A DNA stretch of 64,000 nt from Pukyongia sp963768085 (GCA_963768085.1 CAVYGO010000003.1:992001-1056000), one strand, 5' to 3'. Numbered from the stretch's first letter, positions 39,780 through 49,079 are shown. Made by a program: numbers and translations. The notes: generated by a model not told the origin, from the sequence alone.

Positions 39780-40149
39780 AACACTGCTCCTCGCCGGTAT
39801 TGTTTATACGATATTTATTACCATTGCATCGCTTGCTCCGAATACAGGAGCACCTCCTTTTGATATATTGTTTTTGGATAAGTATATCCATATGATCATA
39901 CATTGGCTACTCACTTTTATATGGTTATCATACTTCTTTTTAGCTGACAAAAGTCATTTTTCTTCTAAAATGGTAATCTTAGCTTTGATAACATGCTTCT
40001 TTTATGGCATAGTTGTTGAAGCCTTTCAGCATTGGTTCACCGAAACGAGAACCTTTGATTTTGTTGACATCGTTGCGAATGCAGTAGGTGATTTACTTGG
40101 GCTTCTATCCTTTTGGATTGTCAGAAAGAAGATGAGTTATGAAAGTTGA
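39745..40149 (+). CDS. VanZ-like membrane protein
   Basis: The 134-residue protein has four predicted helices and VanZ-like signatures: FLDKYIHMIIHWLLTFIW, FFYGIVVEAFQHW and FDFVDIVANAVGDLLGL. The molecular function of VanZ-like proteins is not established outside teicoplanin resistance. The start ATG lies inside gcvH in another frame (overlap 39745-39779), so translation may be coupled. Confidence 0.82.
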   Translation: MMRAIKILSERKTLLLAGIVYTIFITIASLAPNTGAPPFDILFLDKYIHMIIHWLLTFIWLSYFFLADKSHFSSKMVILALITCFFYGIVVEAFQHWFTETRTFDFVDIVANAVGDLLGLLSFWIVRKKMSYES

Positions 40150-40169
40150 ACGCCTAAAATTAATTTCAT

Positions 40170-40898
40170 ATGGAAGTCAAAAAAAATCCAAAATTCGATT
40201 TAGGAAAGAGAAGTATGATCTTCTTTCAAATCGGAATGATCTTCATGTTATTTTTAACATGGCAAGCCCTTGAAATCAAATCGTATGATACGGGCGAAGC
40301 AGAACGCGACCTGCTGGATGTGTCTGATGCATTAGAAGAAATTATTCCAGTGACAGAGCCATTAAACACGCCTCCACCACCACCACCACCTCAAACGGTG
40401 ACCGCTGTTATTATACAGGTAGAGGATGAAGCTGACATTGAAGAAACGGTTATAGAGTCTACAGAGACCAATGAGAATGCGGAGATTGTAGAAATTGAAG
40501 AAATCGATGAGGTGGTGATTGAAGAGGAAATTATCAATGTTCCTTTTCATGTGATTGAAAACGTTCCTATTTATCCTGGCTGTGAAAACTTGTCAAACAA
40601 TGCGGAACGTAAGAGCTGTATGTCTGAAAAAATACAACGGTTTGTTCAGAATAAATTTAATTCAGATCTGGCCGGAGAATTAGGATTGGAAGGTAGACAG
40701 CGTATACACGTTCAGTTTCGGATAGACCATAAAGGAAAAGTTGTGGATGTCCGAGCCCGTGCTCCTCATCCAAGGCTGGAGAAGGAGGCGGTAGATGTAG
40801 TTTCATCATTGCCTGATATGCAGCCAGGTAAACAGAGCGGAAAACCTGTAGGGGTGCAATATGCGTTACCAATACTGTTTGATGTAAAAACAGAATAA
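40170..40898 (+). CDS. TonB family energy transducer, paralogue 1
   Basis: The 242-residue protein has a TonB plan: a membrane anchor (about 17-32), a proline run (residues 68-74), an acidic Glu-rich stretch (about 84-122) in place of the usual Pro-Lys repeats, and a C-terminal domain from about residue 130. This domain contains IYPGCEN, Cys138 and Cys150 (probably a disulfide), and the strand-rich part VQFRIDHKGKVVDVRARAPH. The close similarity to the next gene (same anchor, acidic region and C-terminal domain) shows duplication. Partners may be surface transporters or the gliding/secretion machinery. Confidence 0.88.
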   Translation: MEVKKNPKFDLGKRSMIFFQIGMIFMLFLTWQALEIKSYDTGEAERDLLDVSDALEEIIPVTEPLNTPPPPPPPQTVTAVIIQVEDEADIEETVIESTETNENAEIVEIEEIDEVVIEEEIINVPFHVIENVPIYPGCENLSNNAERKSCMSEKIQRFVQNKFNSDLAGELGLEGRQRIHVQFRIDHKGKVVDVRARAPHPRLEKEAVDVVSSLPDMQPGKQSGKPVGVQYALPILFDVKTE

Positions 40899-40981
40899 GC
40901 GTTAAATTCTTAAATTTCCGTTATAGACTTTTACTTTATATAAGAATTTAGCTATTTTAGCAACTATATAAATACTCTATT

Positions 40982-41707
40982 ATGGAAAGTAAGAAAAGCC
41001 CAAAGGCTGATGTAAGAAACAGAAGTATGCTCTTTTTTCAATTAGGGCTTATTATTATGCTTCTAATCTCCTGGAGTGCTATTGAACATAAGACGTACGA
41101 CAAATCGGATTTAGGTCGTGATATGTTGGATGTCTCTGATGAATTGGAGGAAGAAATTCCAATTACGCAACCTGTTGAACCACCCCCACCCCCACCCCCA
41201 CCACCACCAGCTCCCGAAGTGATTCAAGTTGTTGAAGATGAGGAGGACGTGGAAGAAACTATAATTGAATCTACCGAAACAGATACCGAAGAGGAAATTG
41301 TTGAGATCGAAGAGATCGAAGAAGTAGTAGACGAAGAAATTGCAGATGTACCTTTTGCTGTTATTGAAAACGTACCTATCTATCCCGGGTGTGAAAGTGC
41401 AGGGAATAATGAAGCTAAGAAAAAGTGTATGTCTGAAAAGATTCAGAAGTTCGTTCAGAAGAAATTCAACAACGAGCTTGCCAATGATCTTGGATTAGAT
41501 GCAGGAAGACAGCGTATCTCTGTTCAATTTAAGATAGATAAGAATGGAAACGTGACCGGCGTTCGAGCCAGAGCACCACACCCCAAGTTAGAACAGGAAG
41601 CTATTAGTGTAGTTAAACAACTACCTAAAATGACACCTGGGAAGCAACGAGGAAAAGCTGTTGGTGTATTATATGCACTTCCAATCGTATTTGAGGTTCA
41701 AAATTAA
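40982..41707 (+). CDS. TonB family energy transducer, paralogue 2
   Basis: The 241-residue protein follows the same plan as its neighbour: anchor (about 17-32), a longer proline run (residues 67-76), an acidic stretch (about 84-121), and a C-terminal domain with Cys137 and Cys149 and the strand VQFKIDKNGNVTGVRARAPH. It is transcribed from its own leader (84 bases after paralogue 1), with a weak -7-like TATTTTAG near 40951-40958. A strong terminator follows at 41731. Confidence 0.88.
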   Translation: MESKKSPKADVRNRSMLFFQLGLIIMLLISWSAIEHKTYDKSDLGRDMLDVSDELEEEIPITQPVEPPPPPPPPPPAPEVIQVVEDEEDVEETIIESTETDTEEEIVEIEEIEEVVDEEIADVPFAVIENVPIYPGCESAGNNEAKKKCMSEKIQKFVQKKFNNELANDLGLDAGRQRISVQFKIDKNGNVTGVRARAPHPKLEQEAISVVKQLPKMTPGKQRGKAVGVLYALPIVFEVQN

Positions 41708-41730
41708 TTAGTTCCATACATAATTATATT

Positions 41731-41760
41731 AATCTCCGGTAAAGCCGGAGATTTTTTTTT
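41731..41760 (+). terminator. Terminator after TonB paralogue 2
   Basis: AATCTCCGG and CCGGAGATT form a 9-bp stem around TAAAG and are followed by a T-run. Confidence 0.9.
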
Positions 41761-41802
41761 GGCATAACCCTTGTACAGTTAAGATAATAGTAATCCTTAA
41801 AC

Positions 41803-42606
41803 ATGTACATTATGAAGCCATCAGTACAGAAATTTCAAAGCGATCGACCAAAAAAGCTTTCGAAAAGAGAGGATAAAAAAAGTGTAAATCACAGGTGGAA
41901 TTCCCGTTTGTACTTTCAATTAGGCCTTATTATTAGTTTGGGCATAACAATTATTGTTGTTGAAAGTACCATTGGGTTATCTGTTATAAAGGAGGTTGCC
42001 ATCGGGAGAGACCCGGTAATGGATCCGCCTACTGTTACTTATACGGTGGAGAAACCTAAACCTGTTGTGGTTCCGAAGGAGAAAGTTGTGAAACAAGAAC
42101 CCGTGGTGAGAAAGAGAACAATTACCACCGAAGTAGCAGTAGCAAAAAACCTTCCTGCAATTGTGGAAACTCCGGTAGCCGCTATTGATGCCCCTAAAGC
42201 AAATGTTGTAACAGCCGATAAGCGGACTTTACCGCCTGTGAACACAGGCCCGGAAAATATAAATACTGTTGAGTTTGCACCTGTATTCCCCGGTTGTGAG
42301 TCACTTGGCAGCAATGAAGAGCGAAAACAATGTCTTTCGGATAAGATACGGTCTTTTATCTCTAAGAAATTTGATACCGATGAATTCTCATATCTCGATT
42401 CAGGAACTGTGTTCCGTATTGATGTGCAGTTTAAAATAGACCATACAGGCAAAGTACGGGAAGTGAGATCACGCGCACCGGAAAGGGCTCTGGAAAATGA
42501 GGCAATTCGGGTAATAAATCTATTGCCCAAAATAAAACCCGGAATGCAAGGAGAAAAACCTGTCGAGGTAATTTACCGTGTTCCCATTACCTTTAAGACG
42601 GATTAA
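41803..42606 (+). CDS. TonB family energy transducer, divergent paralogue 3
   Basis: The 267-residue protein differs from the first two. It has a longer basic N-terminus, an anchor at about 36-55, and a basic Pro/Lys/Val-rich linker (KPKPVVVPKEKVVKQEPVV) more like classical TonB. The C-terminal domain is of the same type, with the cysteine pair in FPGCESLGSNEERKQCLSDK and a strand FRIDVQFKIDHTGKVREVRS. It may start at the second Met (residue 4). A terminator follows. The different linker suggests a different partner or geometry. Confidence 0.86.
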   Translation: MYIMKPSVQKFQSDRPKKLSKREDKKSVNHRWNSRLYFQLGLIISLGITIIVVESTIGLSVIKEVAIGRDPVMDPPTVTYTVEKPKPVVVPKEKVVKQEPVVRKRTITTEVAVAKNLPAIVETPVAAIDAPKANVVTADKRTLPPVNTGPENINTVEFAPVFPGCESLGSNEERKQCLSDKIRSFISKKFDTDEFSYLDSGTVFRIDVQFKIDHTGKVREVRSRAPERALENEAIRVINLLPKIKPGMQGEKPVEVIYRVPITFKTD

Positions 42607-42613
42607 ATTGTTG

Positions 42614-42644
42614 AAAACCGCTGTGATAACACAGCGGTTTTTTT
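42614..42644 (+). terminator. Terminator after TonB paralogue 3
   Basis: AAAACCGCTGTG and CACAGCGGTTTT form a 12-bp stem around ATAA with a T-run. It lies seven bases after the stop. Confidence 0.92.
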
Positions 42645-42696
42645 GTAAGGGTGGTTTTAAAAAAGCTGTATCTTTCTGCAAACAATTACCGAACCA

Positions 42697-44787
42697 ATGA
42701 AAATAGTTGCCTCAATTCTGTTTTGTTTATTTCTTGTTCCTTTATCTTCACAAACTACTACGGCTACATTTGAGAAATATCCTGTATTTCCTGAATGTGC
42801 CGATATGCAGATCGATCAGTTGGAATCATGCTTCAATTACACCCTTCAGAATTTTGTGTATTCTAATTTTAAAGTTCCGGAAATTGTTACTACCGAAAAT
42901 TATAAAGGAGCTGTTGCCATTTTCTTCGAAATAGATAAAAAGGGTGATTTTAGGGTAATTCTGGTAGATGCTATTTACGACGAACTAAAAGATGAAGCCC
43001 AAAGAGTATTCGGGCTACTTCCTAAAATTCAACCCGCCACTTATGCGGGTAATCCCGCGTACGTACAATTCACTTTGTCTTTAAAAATACCCATGGTGGC
43101 TCCGGAACCTATGAAAGCCGGTATGGAGGTAAATTCAGAAACCCAGCCGGACGAGGTGGTTCTCAATGAATACGAGAATCTTGTAAAACTTCCTTACGAG
43201 AATGAAGAATATACGAGCCAGATCAATATTCCGCTTTCTCACCATAATTACAGTTTATTCGATCCAGCTTTGAACAGAGTAGGCCTTAATAACCATACAG
43301 CCCAGAAACCTTTTGTGTACAGTGAAGTGAACCGTTATTACAATTTTGAAGCGGAAAACGACAAAATATTAAAGAATAAATCGTCTTGGTTCGGGCGAAA
43401 ATTCTGGAACGAACACATGGTGACCATAAAAGGGAAGGGCTACTGGATCACCTTAGATCCCGGTGTGGATTTGCAAGTGGGAAAGGATACCGACACCAAG
43501 ATTGATACCTATAATAATACACGTCTTATATACACACAGGGGGGCATTGGGAAGAATTTCAATTTTTTTGCGGTAATCTATGAAAGTCAGGGACGCTTCG
43601 CAGACTATTTCAATCGCTTTGCCGAAGCTCGTAAACCCGATGGTGGAAATCCGGCGATCATTCCGGCTAGAGGAATAGCGAAGGAATTTAAAACAGATTC
43701 TTACGACTATCCCGTCGCTACGGGACATATTTCGTACTCACCTTCCAAGACATTTAATTTTCAACTGGGGCATGGTAAGAACTTTATAGGAGACGGTTAC
43801 CGATCGCTCCTATTAAGTGACAATTCCAGTCCGTACCCCTTCTTTAAGATAAACACTACCTTTTGGAAACTCAAGTATACCAATACATGGATGTCACTAA
43901 GAGACGTGCGTCCTGAAGTAACTGCCGATGGTTCCTTCCGCACAAAATATATTGCCAATCACTACCTAAGCTGGAATGTCACAAAACGCTTGAATCTTGG
44001 CCTTTTTGAATCGGTTATCTGGCAAAATGACAATAACCGGGGATTTGATTTGAATTATTTGAATCCAATAATCTTATACCGGGCCATAGAATTCTCTACG
44101 GGATCACGTGGTGGAAATGCTATTATCGGCCTAAGCGGAAAATTTAAATTTACGAATAGGGTAAATGCGTACGGACAACTTATTATTGATGAATTTTCGT
44201 CAAGTGATATTTCGGGAGGGAATGAGAGCTACAAGAATAAGATAGGTTACCAACTCGGAATGAAATATTACGATGCTTTTTCAGTGGACGGTTTATATCT
44301 GCAGGCAGAATATAACAGGGTCAGGCCATATACATATTCTCACAATACTGTGGTTCTTAATTACGGTCATAATAACCAGTCGCTGGCCCATACGCTGGGG
44401 GCCAATTTTTCTGAGTTTGTTGGGATCGTCCGATATCAAAAGGGTAGGATCTTTGGAGATGCCAAAGTTATTGTTGCGAAGCGAGGATTTGAATTTAATA
44501 CTCCGGAAGACATGAATTTCTATGGTGGAAGCATCTATGGAAGTGAAGATAATCGAGTGATGGATAATGGAAATAAACTGGCACAGGGAAACACCACCGA
44601 CTTCTTGCATATGGAATTCCAGGCAGGCTATTTATTGAATCCCGCTACCAATTTGAAAATATACGGCAGCGTTATTTTCAGAGATTTTAAACCCTTGGTT
44701 GATACGGAAGATGTATTCAAAAATCAAACAACCTGGTTTAATTTTGGAATAAGAACCGATCTGTTTAACTGGTACTACGACTTCTAA
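42697..44787 (+). CDS. remB: RemB-like gliding motility protein: TonB-C-like domain plus outer membrane barrel
   Basis: The 696-residue exported protein has a signal peptide (about 1-18), an N-terminal domain (about 20-135) and a long strand-rich part (about 230-696) ending in the aromatic-rich WYYDF, as expected for an outer membrane beta-barrel. The N-terminal domain resembles the C-terminal domain of the three TonB genes just upstream: FPECADMQIDQLESC (Cys34 and Cys45), IFFEIDKKGDFRVILVD, and LLPKIQPATYAGNP. I name it RemB from memory of flavobacterial gliding proteins with this architecture and from the sprA context. A different capsule-assembly-type porin is the alternative. A weak TATCTTTC box precedes it. 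Confidence 0.72.
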   Translation: MKIVASILFCLFLVPLSSQTTTATFEKYPVFPECADMQIDQLESCFNYTLQNFVYSNFKVPEIVTTENYKGAVAIFFEIDKKGDFRVILVDAIYDELKDEAQRVFGLLPKIQPATYAGNPAYVQFTLSLKIPMVAPEPMKAGMEVNSETQPDEVVLNEYENLVKLPYENEEYTSQINIPLSHHNYSLFDPALNRVGLNNHTAQKPFVYSEVNRYYNFEAENDKILKNKSSWFGRKFWNEHMVTIKGKGYWITLDPGVDLQVGKDTDTKIDTYNNTRLIYTQGGIGKNFNFFAVIYESQGRFADYFNRFAEARKPDGGNPAIIPARGIAKEFKTDSYDYPVATGHISYSPSKTFNFQLGHGKNFIGDGYRSLLLSDNSSPYPFFKINTTFWKLKYTNTWMSLRDVRPEVTADGSFRTKYIANHYLSWNVTKRLNLGLFESVIWQNDNNRGFDLNYLNPIILYRAIEFSTGSRGGNAIIGLSGKFKFTNRVNAYGQLIIDEFSSSDISGGNESYKNKIGYQLGMKYYDAFSVDGLYLQAEYNRVRPYTYSHNTVVLNYGHNNQSLAHTLGANFSEFVGIVRYQKGRIFGDAKVIVAKRGFEFNTPEDMNFYGGSIYGSEDNRVMDNGNKLAQGNTTDFLHMEFQAGYLLNPATNLKIYGSVIFRDFKPLVDTEDVFKNQTTWFNFGIRTDLFNWYYDF

Positions 44788-45776
44788 TTTCCTTTATCGC
44801 CGCCTTCTGAATTTGATTTACCGGCATTTTGTTTATTACGAATGTCCTCAATTTTTTGAGCTCTCTGATCGTAATCTGCCAATGAGTATTTTGCTGCTAC
44901 AGCATCGTAAATGGTCTTCATAAACTTTTCACGTGTTATAAAACCGTCGCCAAAACCTTGCCTGTCGTATTCAATTGTGATATCGGTCATAGCTAAAATT
45001 TCAGCTTCTTTCTTTTTATTTAGATGGTGATAGGCTATTTTTTTAAACACATATTCCATCATATTCTGCGCAAAGCGTACTTCACTTACATCACTGACAT
45101 TGCCGTGTCCGGGGATAATCTTAGTATTCTTATCGCACATATCCTGAATGATCCCCAAACCTTTGATAAATCCTTCCACGGTACCACCATTCTCGACATC
45201 AATGTATGGATAGCTGCCACTCCTGAAAGCGTCTCCTGCATGCAACACATTGCTATTTCTAAAAAGAACCAATACATCGCCATCGGTATGTGCCTTTTCT
45301 ATGTGTTGTACAAATATTTCGTTATCGTTGAAGTAGAATGTAAGATTTTCTGAAATTGTGATCGACGGAAGTAATGACTCGTCTACTTTTTCCGGACTTT
45401 CTTCTATGAATTGCTGAAGATTGGTTCTTACATTATCGTGTGACACGAGCACAGCCCCTGTTTTAGCCATATTCGAATTACCACCAGTATGATCCCCATG
45501 ATGATGTGTATTTAGTACATACTTAATAGGTTTATCTGTAAAACGCCCTACATCTTTTAGAAGATCTTCAGAAACTTCTGCAAATTGTGTGTCGATCATT
45601 ATAACGCCATCGTTTCCAATGCATAATCCTATATTTCCTCCCCGGTTCTTATAAACATAAATTCCATCTCCTACAGGGACAATTTTGGAATCGCCAGAGC
45701 TTCCTTCATCTGTCTGGCTGTTTACGGATCCTGAAATGAAAAGAATGATAAAAGTTATGATGAATGAATACTTCAT
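44784..45776 (-). CDS. Exported MBL-fold metallohydrolase
   Basis: The 330-residue protein has a signal peptide (about 1-20). It carries the metallo-beta-lactamase metal site: THHHGDHTGG, a His in EKAHTDGDVLV, a His in NVLHAGDAFR, and a C-terminal His in IIPGHGNV. The layout is that of subclass-B-like and related hydrolases in the periplasm. The sequence does not identify the substrate, so I would not call it an antibiotic resistance enzyme. A lysine-rich tail ends NSEGGDKGN. Its last four bases overlap the remB end on the opposite strand. Confidence 0.86.
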   Translation of the reverse strand: MKYSFIITFIILFISGSVNSQTDEGSSGDSKIVPVGDGIYVYKNRGGNIGLCIGNDGVIMIDTQFAEVSEDLLKDVGRFTDKPIKYVLNTHHHGDHTGGNSNMAKTGAVLVSHDNVRTNLQQFIEESPEKVDESLLPSITISENLTFYFNDNEIFVQHIEKAHTDGDVLVLFRNSNVLHAGDAFRSGSYPYIDVENGGTVEGFIKGLGIIQDMCDKNTKIIPGHGNVSDVSEVRFAQNMMEYVFKKIAYHHLNKKKEAEILAMTDITIEYDRQGFGDGFITREKFMKTIYDAVAAKYSLADYDQRAQKIEDIRNKQNAGKSNSEGGDKGN

Positions 45777-45849
45777 TTTAAATTGTTTTAATTAAGTTTC
45801 ACAAAATAGTGAAAAGTGGAAATATATAACCAACATTCTGTCATTTATA

Positions 45850-45880
45850 TTGTGAAAAAAGGGCATCTACTGTATCTTTG
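45850..45880 (+). promoter_or_regulatory. Promoter of cyoE-cox operon
   Basis: TTG at 45850-45852 and TATCTTTG at 45873-45880 are separated by 20 bases, a good match to the -33/-7 arrangement of Bacteroidota. The leader to the cyoE ATG is about 37 bases. Confidence 0.65.
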
Positions 45881-45921
45881 CCACTTCCAATGCCGGAGCA
45901 TATGCCAGCATACTTAAAGAA

Positions 45922-46821
45922 ATGAGCTTGTCGACCACACAGACATATCCCAGCACCCGATCATTGATCAGGAATTTTACTGAAATTACTAAAATGCGTT
46001 TGTCTGTTAGCGTCGTGTTTTCTTCAATAGCCGGGTATTTACTGGGAGCGGACAGCGTTAATTTTTTCACCTTATTTCTTCTTAGTGTAGGAGGCTACTG
46101 CATGGTTGGAGCCTCGAATGTTTTCAACCAGATCATTGAAAGAGATCTGGACGCGCTGATGGACCGAACCAAGGATAGGCCTATACCCGGTGGCCGTATG
46201 GGAGTTACATCGGCATTCATACTAGCCAGTTTACTCACCTTGATCGGAATCGCAATTTTGTATGTTATTAATCCAATGACTGCTCTTTTTGGGGCGATTT
46301 CAATATTCATTTATGTTAGCTTATACACGCCATTAAAGACGAAAACACCCCTTGCAGTATTTGTGGGTGCATTTCCCGGGGCGATACCTTTCATGCTTGG
46401 ATGGGTTGCAGCGACGAATGATTTCGGGATCGAACCAGGCACCTTGTTCATGATCCAGTTTTTCTGGCAATTCCCACATTTTTGGGCTATTGGATGGTTT
46501 CTGTTCGACGATTATAAAAAAGGAGGATTCTTTTTGCTCCCCAATGGAAAGCGAAATAAAGGAACCGCTTTACAGATCATTTTGTACTGTGTTTGGACAG
46601 TTCTGGCCTCACTTATTCCGGCCATGGGAGTAACCGGCAGATTATACTTAACTCCATTGTCTGCAGTTCTCACCGCTGGTATTGGCATTTGGCTCATATA
46701 CTACGCTGTGAGATTATTCAAATTAAGAACGGACAAATCCGCAAAACAGCTCATGCTGGTGAGTGTAAGTTATATCACCTTGCTTCAATTAATATACGTA
46801 CTAGACAAATTTTTAAGATAA
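45922..46821 (+). CDS. cyoE: Protoheme IX farnesyltransferase
   Basis: The enzyme converts heme B to heme O, the first step towards heme A for the oxidase. The 299-residue membrane protein has the prenyltransferase Asp motif in NQIIERDLDALMDRTKDRPI and a second acidic region, LFDDYKKGGF. About eight or nine helices are predicted. No ctaA (heme A synthase) is in the window. Its stop TAA overlaps the next ATG (TAATG). Confidence 0.94.
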   Translation: MSLSTTQTYPSTRSLIRNFTEITKMRLSVSVVFSSIAGYLLGADSVNFFTLFLLSVGGYCMVGASNVFNQIIERDLDALMDRTKDRPIPGGRMGVTSAFILASLLTLIGIAILYVINPMTALFGAISIFIYVSLYTPLKTKTPLAVFVGAFPGAIPFMLGWVAATNDFGIEPGTLFMIQFFWQFPHFWAIGWFLFDDYKKGGFFLLPNGKRNKGTALQIILYCVWTVLASLIPAMGVTGRLYLTPLSAVLTAGIGIWLIYYAVRLFKLRTDKSAKQLMLVSVSYITLLQLIYVLDKFLR

Positions 46822-47405
46822 TGGATTATACTGAAGGTAGTGAAGAATTGAAAAGAAGACGTGCAAAGAAGATGATGCTGTGGTTCGGTATTATAAGTTT
46901 GTCTATGAGTTTTTTGGGATTTACCAGTGCCTATATCGTGAGTAGTACACGGGATGACTGGTTGGATAATTTCCAGATACCACAGTCTTTTTATATAAGC
47001 CTTGCCGTAATTATTGCCAGCAGTATCACGATGCATTTTGCCTTGATCAACGTAAAAAAAGAGAAAAATGGGGCAGGCAAGCTATTTCTTTGGACTACCT
47101 TCATTCTGGGGTTGTTATTCATTTGGCTGCAACTGCGTGGATTTGATGAGATCATCGGAATATTCGGTTTCAATCCCACGGGTCCTACAAGTAATATTAC
47201 CTACACCTATATATTTTTAATCGCGGCTGTCCATATTGCGCACATTGTGGTTGCATTGATAGCACTCCTCGTTGTAATTTATAATCATTATAAACTGAAA
47301 TATAAGAATGGAAGCACACTAGGTATTGAATTGGCCGCAACCTTTTGGCATTTTGTCGATATATTGTGGATTTACCTCTTTTTATTTTTCTATTTCGTGC
47401 GATAG
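46821..47405 (+). CDS. coxC: Cytochrome c oxidase subunit III, short form
   Basis: The 194-residue heme-copper oxidase subunit III-like protein has five helices and the patterns MMLWFGIISLSMSFLGFTSAY, HIAHIVVALIALLVV and FWHFVDILWIYLFLFFYF. The ATG overlaps the cyoE stop by one base, so translation is coupled. A second, longer subunit III follows, and this pair (short plus long) is common in flavobacteria as far as I recall. Confidence 0.92.
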   Translation: MDYTEGSEELKRRRAKKMMLWFGIISLSMSFLGFTSAYIVSSTRDDWLDNFQIPQSFYISLAVIIASSITMHFALINVKKEKNGAGKLFLWTTFILGLLFIWLQLRGFDEIIGIFGFNPTGPTSNITYTYIFLIAAVHIAHIVVALIALLVVIYNHYKLKYKNGSTLGIELAATFWHFVDILWIYLFLFFYFVR

Positions 47406-47507
47406 AATTACTAATTTTTTAAGGGATTCCCTATATATCCCAATGGGCCATTTGCACAATCAGTTTATAAATTAAACGCTGATATTTCGTTAGATAAAAA
47501 ATAGTCG

Positions 47508-47515
47508 TATTTTTG
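47508..47515 (+). promoter_or_regulatory. -7 box before long subunit III gene
   Basis: TATTTTTG matches TAnnTTTG and lies 27 bases before the ATG at 47543. A TTTCG about 18 bases upstream may act as -33. Confidence 0.5.
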
Positions 47516-47542
47516 GACCTTATTTAAAACCAATTTCTTTAT

Positions 47543-48610
47543 ATGGACGCTACTGTTGCTCAAACAGGCACAGAAGGAAAAACGTGGGGAGGCGGTAACA
47601 GACCTCTCAACGCCAGTTACGGAAAAATGATGATGTGGTTCTTCATCGTTTCGGATGCTTTGACCTTCTCAGGATTTCTTGCCTCATATGGATTTTCAAG
47701 ATTTAAGTTTATCGATTCATGGCCCGTAGCCGATGAAGTGTTTACCCACTTCCCGTTCTTACACGGTGTTGATGCACCCATGTACTATGTGGCATTTATG
47801 ACCTTTATCCTTATTTTCTCTTCTGTTACCATGGTACTTGCCGTGGATGCGGGGCACAAAATGCAAAAGAATAAGGTTATTATTTACTTATTCCTAACAG
47901 TTATCGGAGGTCTGATTTTCGTTGGATCTCAGGCATGGGAATGGGCAACATTCATTAAAGGTGATTACGGAGCAGTAGAGACTAATGGCGGAAAAATCCT
48001 TCAATTCCTCGACAAAGACGGAAATCGGGTTGCTATTGGTGAATTTGCTACAACGCTGCCAAGTACATCCGTGACCCATACTGAAGGTAATGGAATATGG
48101 TATATGGAGGGCGGCACCGAAACATCTTTTAATTATGAAGAGGTTAAAGTCGGTTTCCTAGCAAATGAAAATCTATTAATCCGGGATCAGGAATTGGTGC
48201 CTGACATGGCAGCTTTAAGAGCTTCAACCCTGGAGGCAGATAAACAGGAAGTTGCAAGACTGGAGAGATCGTATATCAACCTGGATGAACAAGGAGAAAA
48301 AGCGATCTACAGCCGGCAAATGAGTGTATCCAAACTGGTAAATGATGGAAAACTGGTTGTGGAAGGAGCTAATCTTAAACACAACGAATATGGAACTCCA
48401 CTTTTTGCGGACTTCTTTTTCTTTATTACTGGATTTCACGGTTTTCACGTATTCTCCGGAGTAATCTTCAACCTGATTATTTTCTTCAATGTTGTTATTG
48501 GAACCTACGAAAGACGCGGGCATTATGAAATGGTTGAAAAAGTAGGACTCTACTGGCACTTTGTAGATTTAGTATGGGTATTTGTATTCACCTTCTTCTA
48601 TCTTGTATAG
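47543..48610 (+). CDS. coxC: Cytochrome c oxidase subunit III with large internal insertion
   Basis: The 355-residue protein contains the usual subunit III helices before residue 135 (MMWFFIVSDALTFSGFLASY; WEWATFIKGDY) and after residue 278 (FFFFITGFHGFHVFSGVIFN; LYWHFVDLVWVFVFTFFY). Between them, residues about 140-278 are a hydrophilic insertion with no membrane segment, containing KILQFLDKDGNRVAIGEFAT and a Glu/Lys-rich helix. It probably forms a soluble domain on one face of the oxidase. I do not recognise it. The gene lies between the short subunit III and subunit IV. Confidence 0.9.
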   Translation: MDATVAQTGTEGKTWGGGNRPLNASYGKMMMWFFIVSDALTFSGFLASYGFSRFKFIDSWPVADEVFTHFPFLHGVDAPMYYVAFMTFILIFSSVTMVLAVDAGHKMQKNKVIIYLFLTVIGGLIFVGSQAWEWATFIKGDYGAVETNGGKILQFLDKDGNRVAIGEFATTLPSTSVTHTEGNGIWYMEGGTETSFNYEEVKVGFLANENLLIRDQELVPDMAALRASTLEADKQEVARLERSYINLDEQGEKAIYSRQMSVSKLVNDGKLVVEGANLKHNEYGTPLFADFFFFITGFHGFHVFSGVIFNLIIFFNVVIGTYERRGHYEMVEKVGLYWHFVDLVWVFVFTFFYLV

Positions 48611-48626
48611 CTTATAAATTAAAAAC

Positions 48627-49010
48627 ATGGCACACGATCACGAACTTGCAATATTTAGAGGACTTATAAAATTTAAGTCGAACCAAACAAAGATCTGGGG
48701 GGTATTCGTCTTCTTATCTATAGTAACCATCATAGAGGTAGCATTGGGGATTATAAAACCAGTAGCGCTCACGGAGAATACCTTCCTGGCGATGAAACTC
48801 CTCAACTGGATATTTATCGTCCTTACACTGGTTAAAGCATATTATATCACCTGGGACTTCATGCACATGAGGGATGAAGTTAAGGCACTGCGAAGAGCTG
48901 TTGTCTGGACAGCGATTTTCCTTATCTGTTACCTGGTGCTAATCCTTCTTATAGAAGGAGATTATATCTACGAAGTTTACAAGAACAACTATATGAAATT
49001 CTCTTTTTAA
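48627..49010 (+). CDS. coxD: Cytochrome c oxidase subunit IV-like protein
   Basis: The 127-residue protein has three helices (about 22-42, 54-72, 87-107) and the typical pattern KAYYITWDFMHMRDEVKALR of the prokaryotic subunit IV family. Its N-terminus is hydrophilic with a His-rich MAHDHELAIF. It ends the oxidase set before a terminator. Confidence 0.88.
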   Translation: MAHDHELAIFRGLIKFKSNQTKIWGVFVFLSIVTIIEVALGIIKPVALTENTFLAMKLLNWIFIVLTLVKAYYITWDFMHMRDEVKALRRAVVWTAIFLICYLVLILLIEGDYIYEVYKNNYMKFSF

Positions 49011-49025
49011 GGAATTCAACAATCG

Positions 49026-49052
49026 TAAAAACCCTGCATTGCAGGGTTTTTT
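49026..49052 (+). terminator. Terminator after cox genes
   Basis: AAAAACCCTGCATTGCAGGGTTTTTTT forms a hairpin with CCCTGC/GCAGGG at its core and A/T tails. Confidence 0.88.
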
Positions 49053-49079
49053 TATACCTCATAAAATATCGTTAAGAGA

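Noticed and set aside
44784..45776. Beta-lactamase resistance gene
   Set aside because: The MBL metal site alone does not show lactam hydrolysis. The family includes many unrelated hydrolases.
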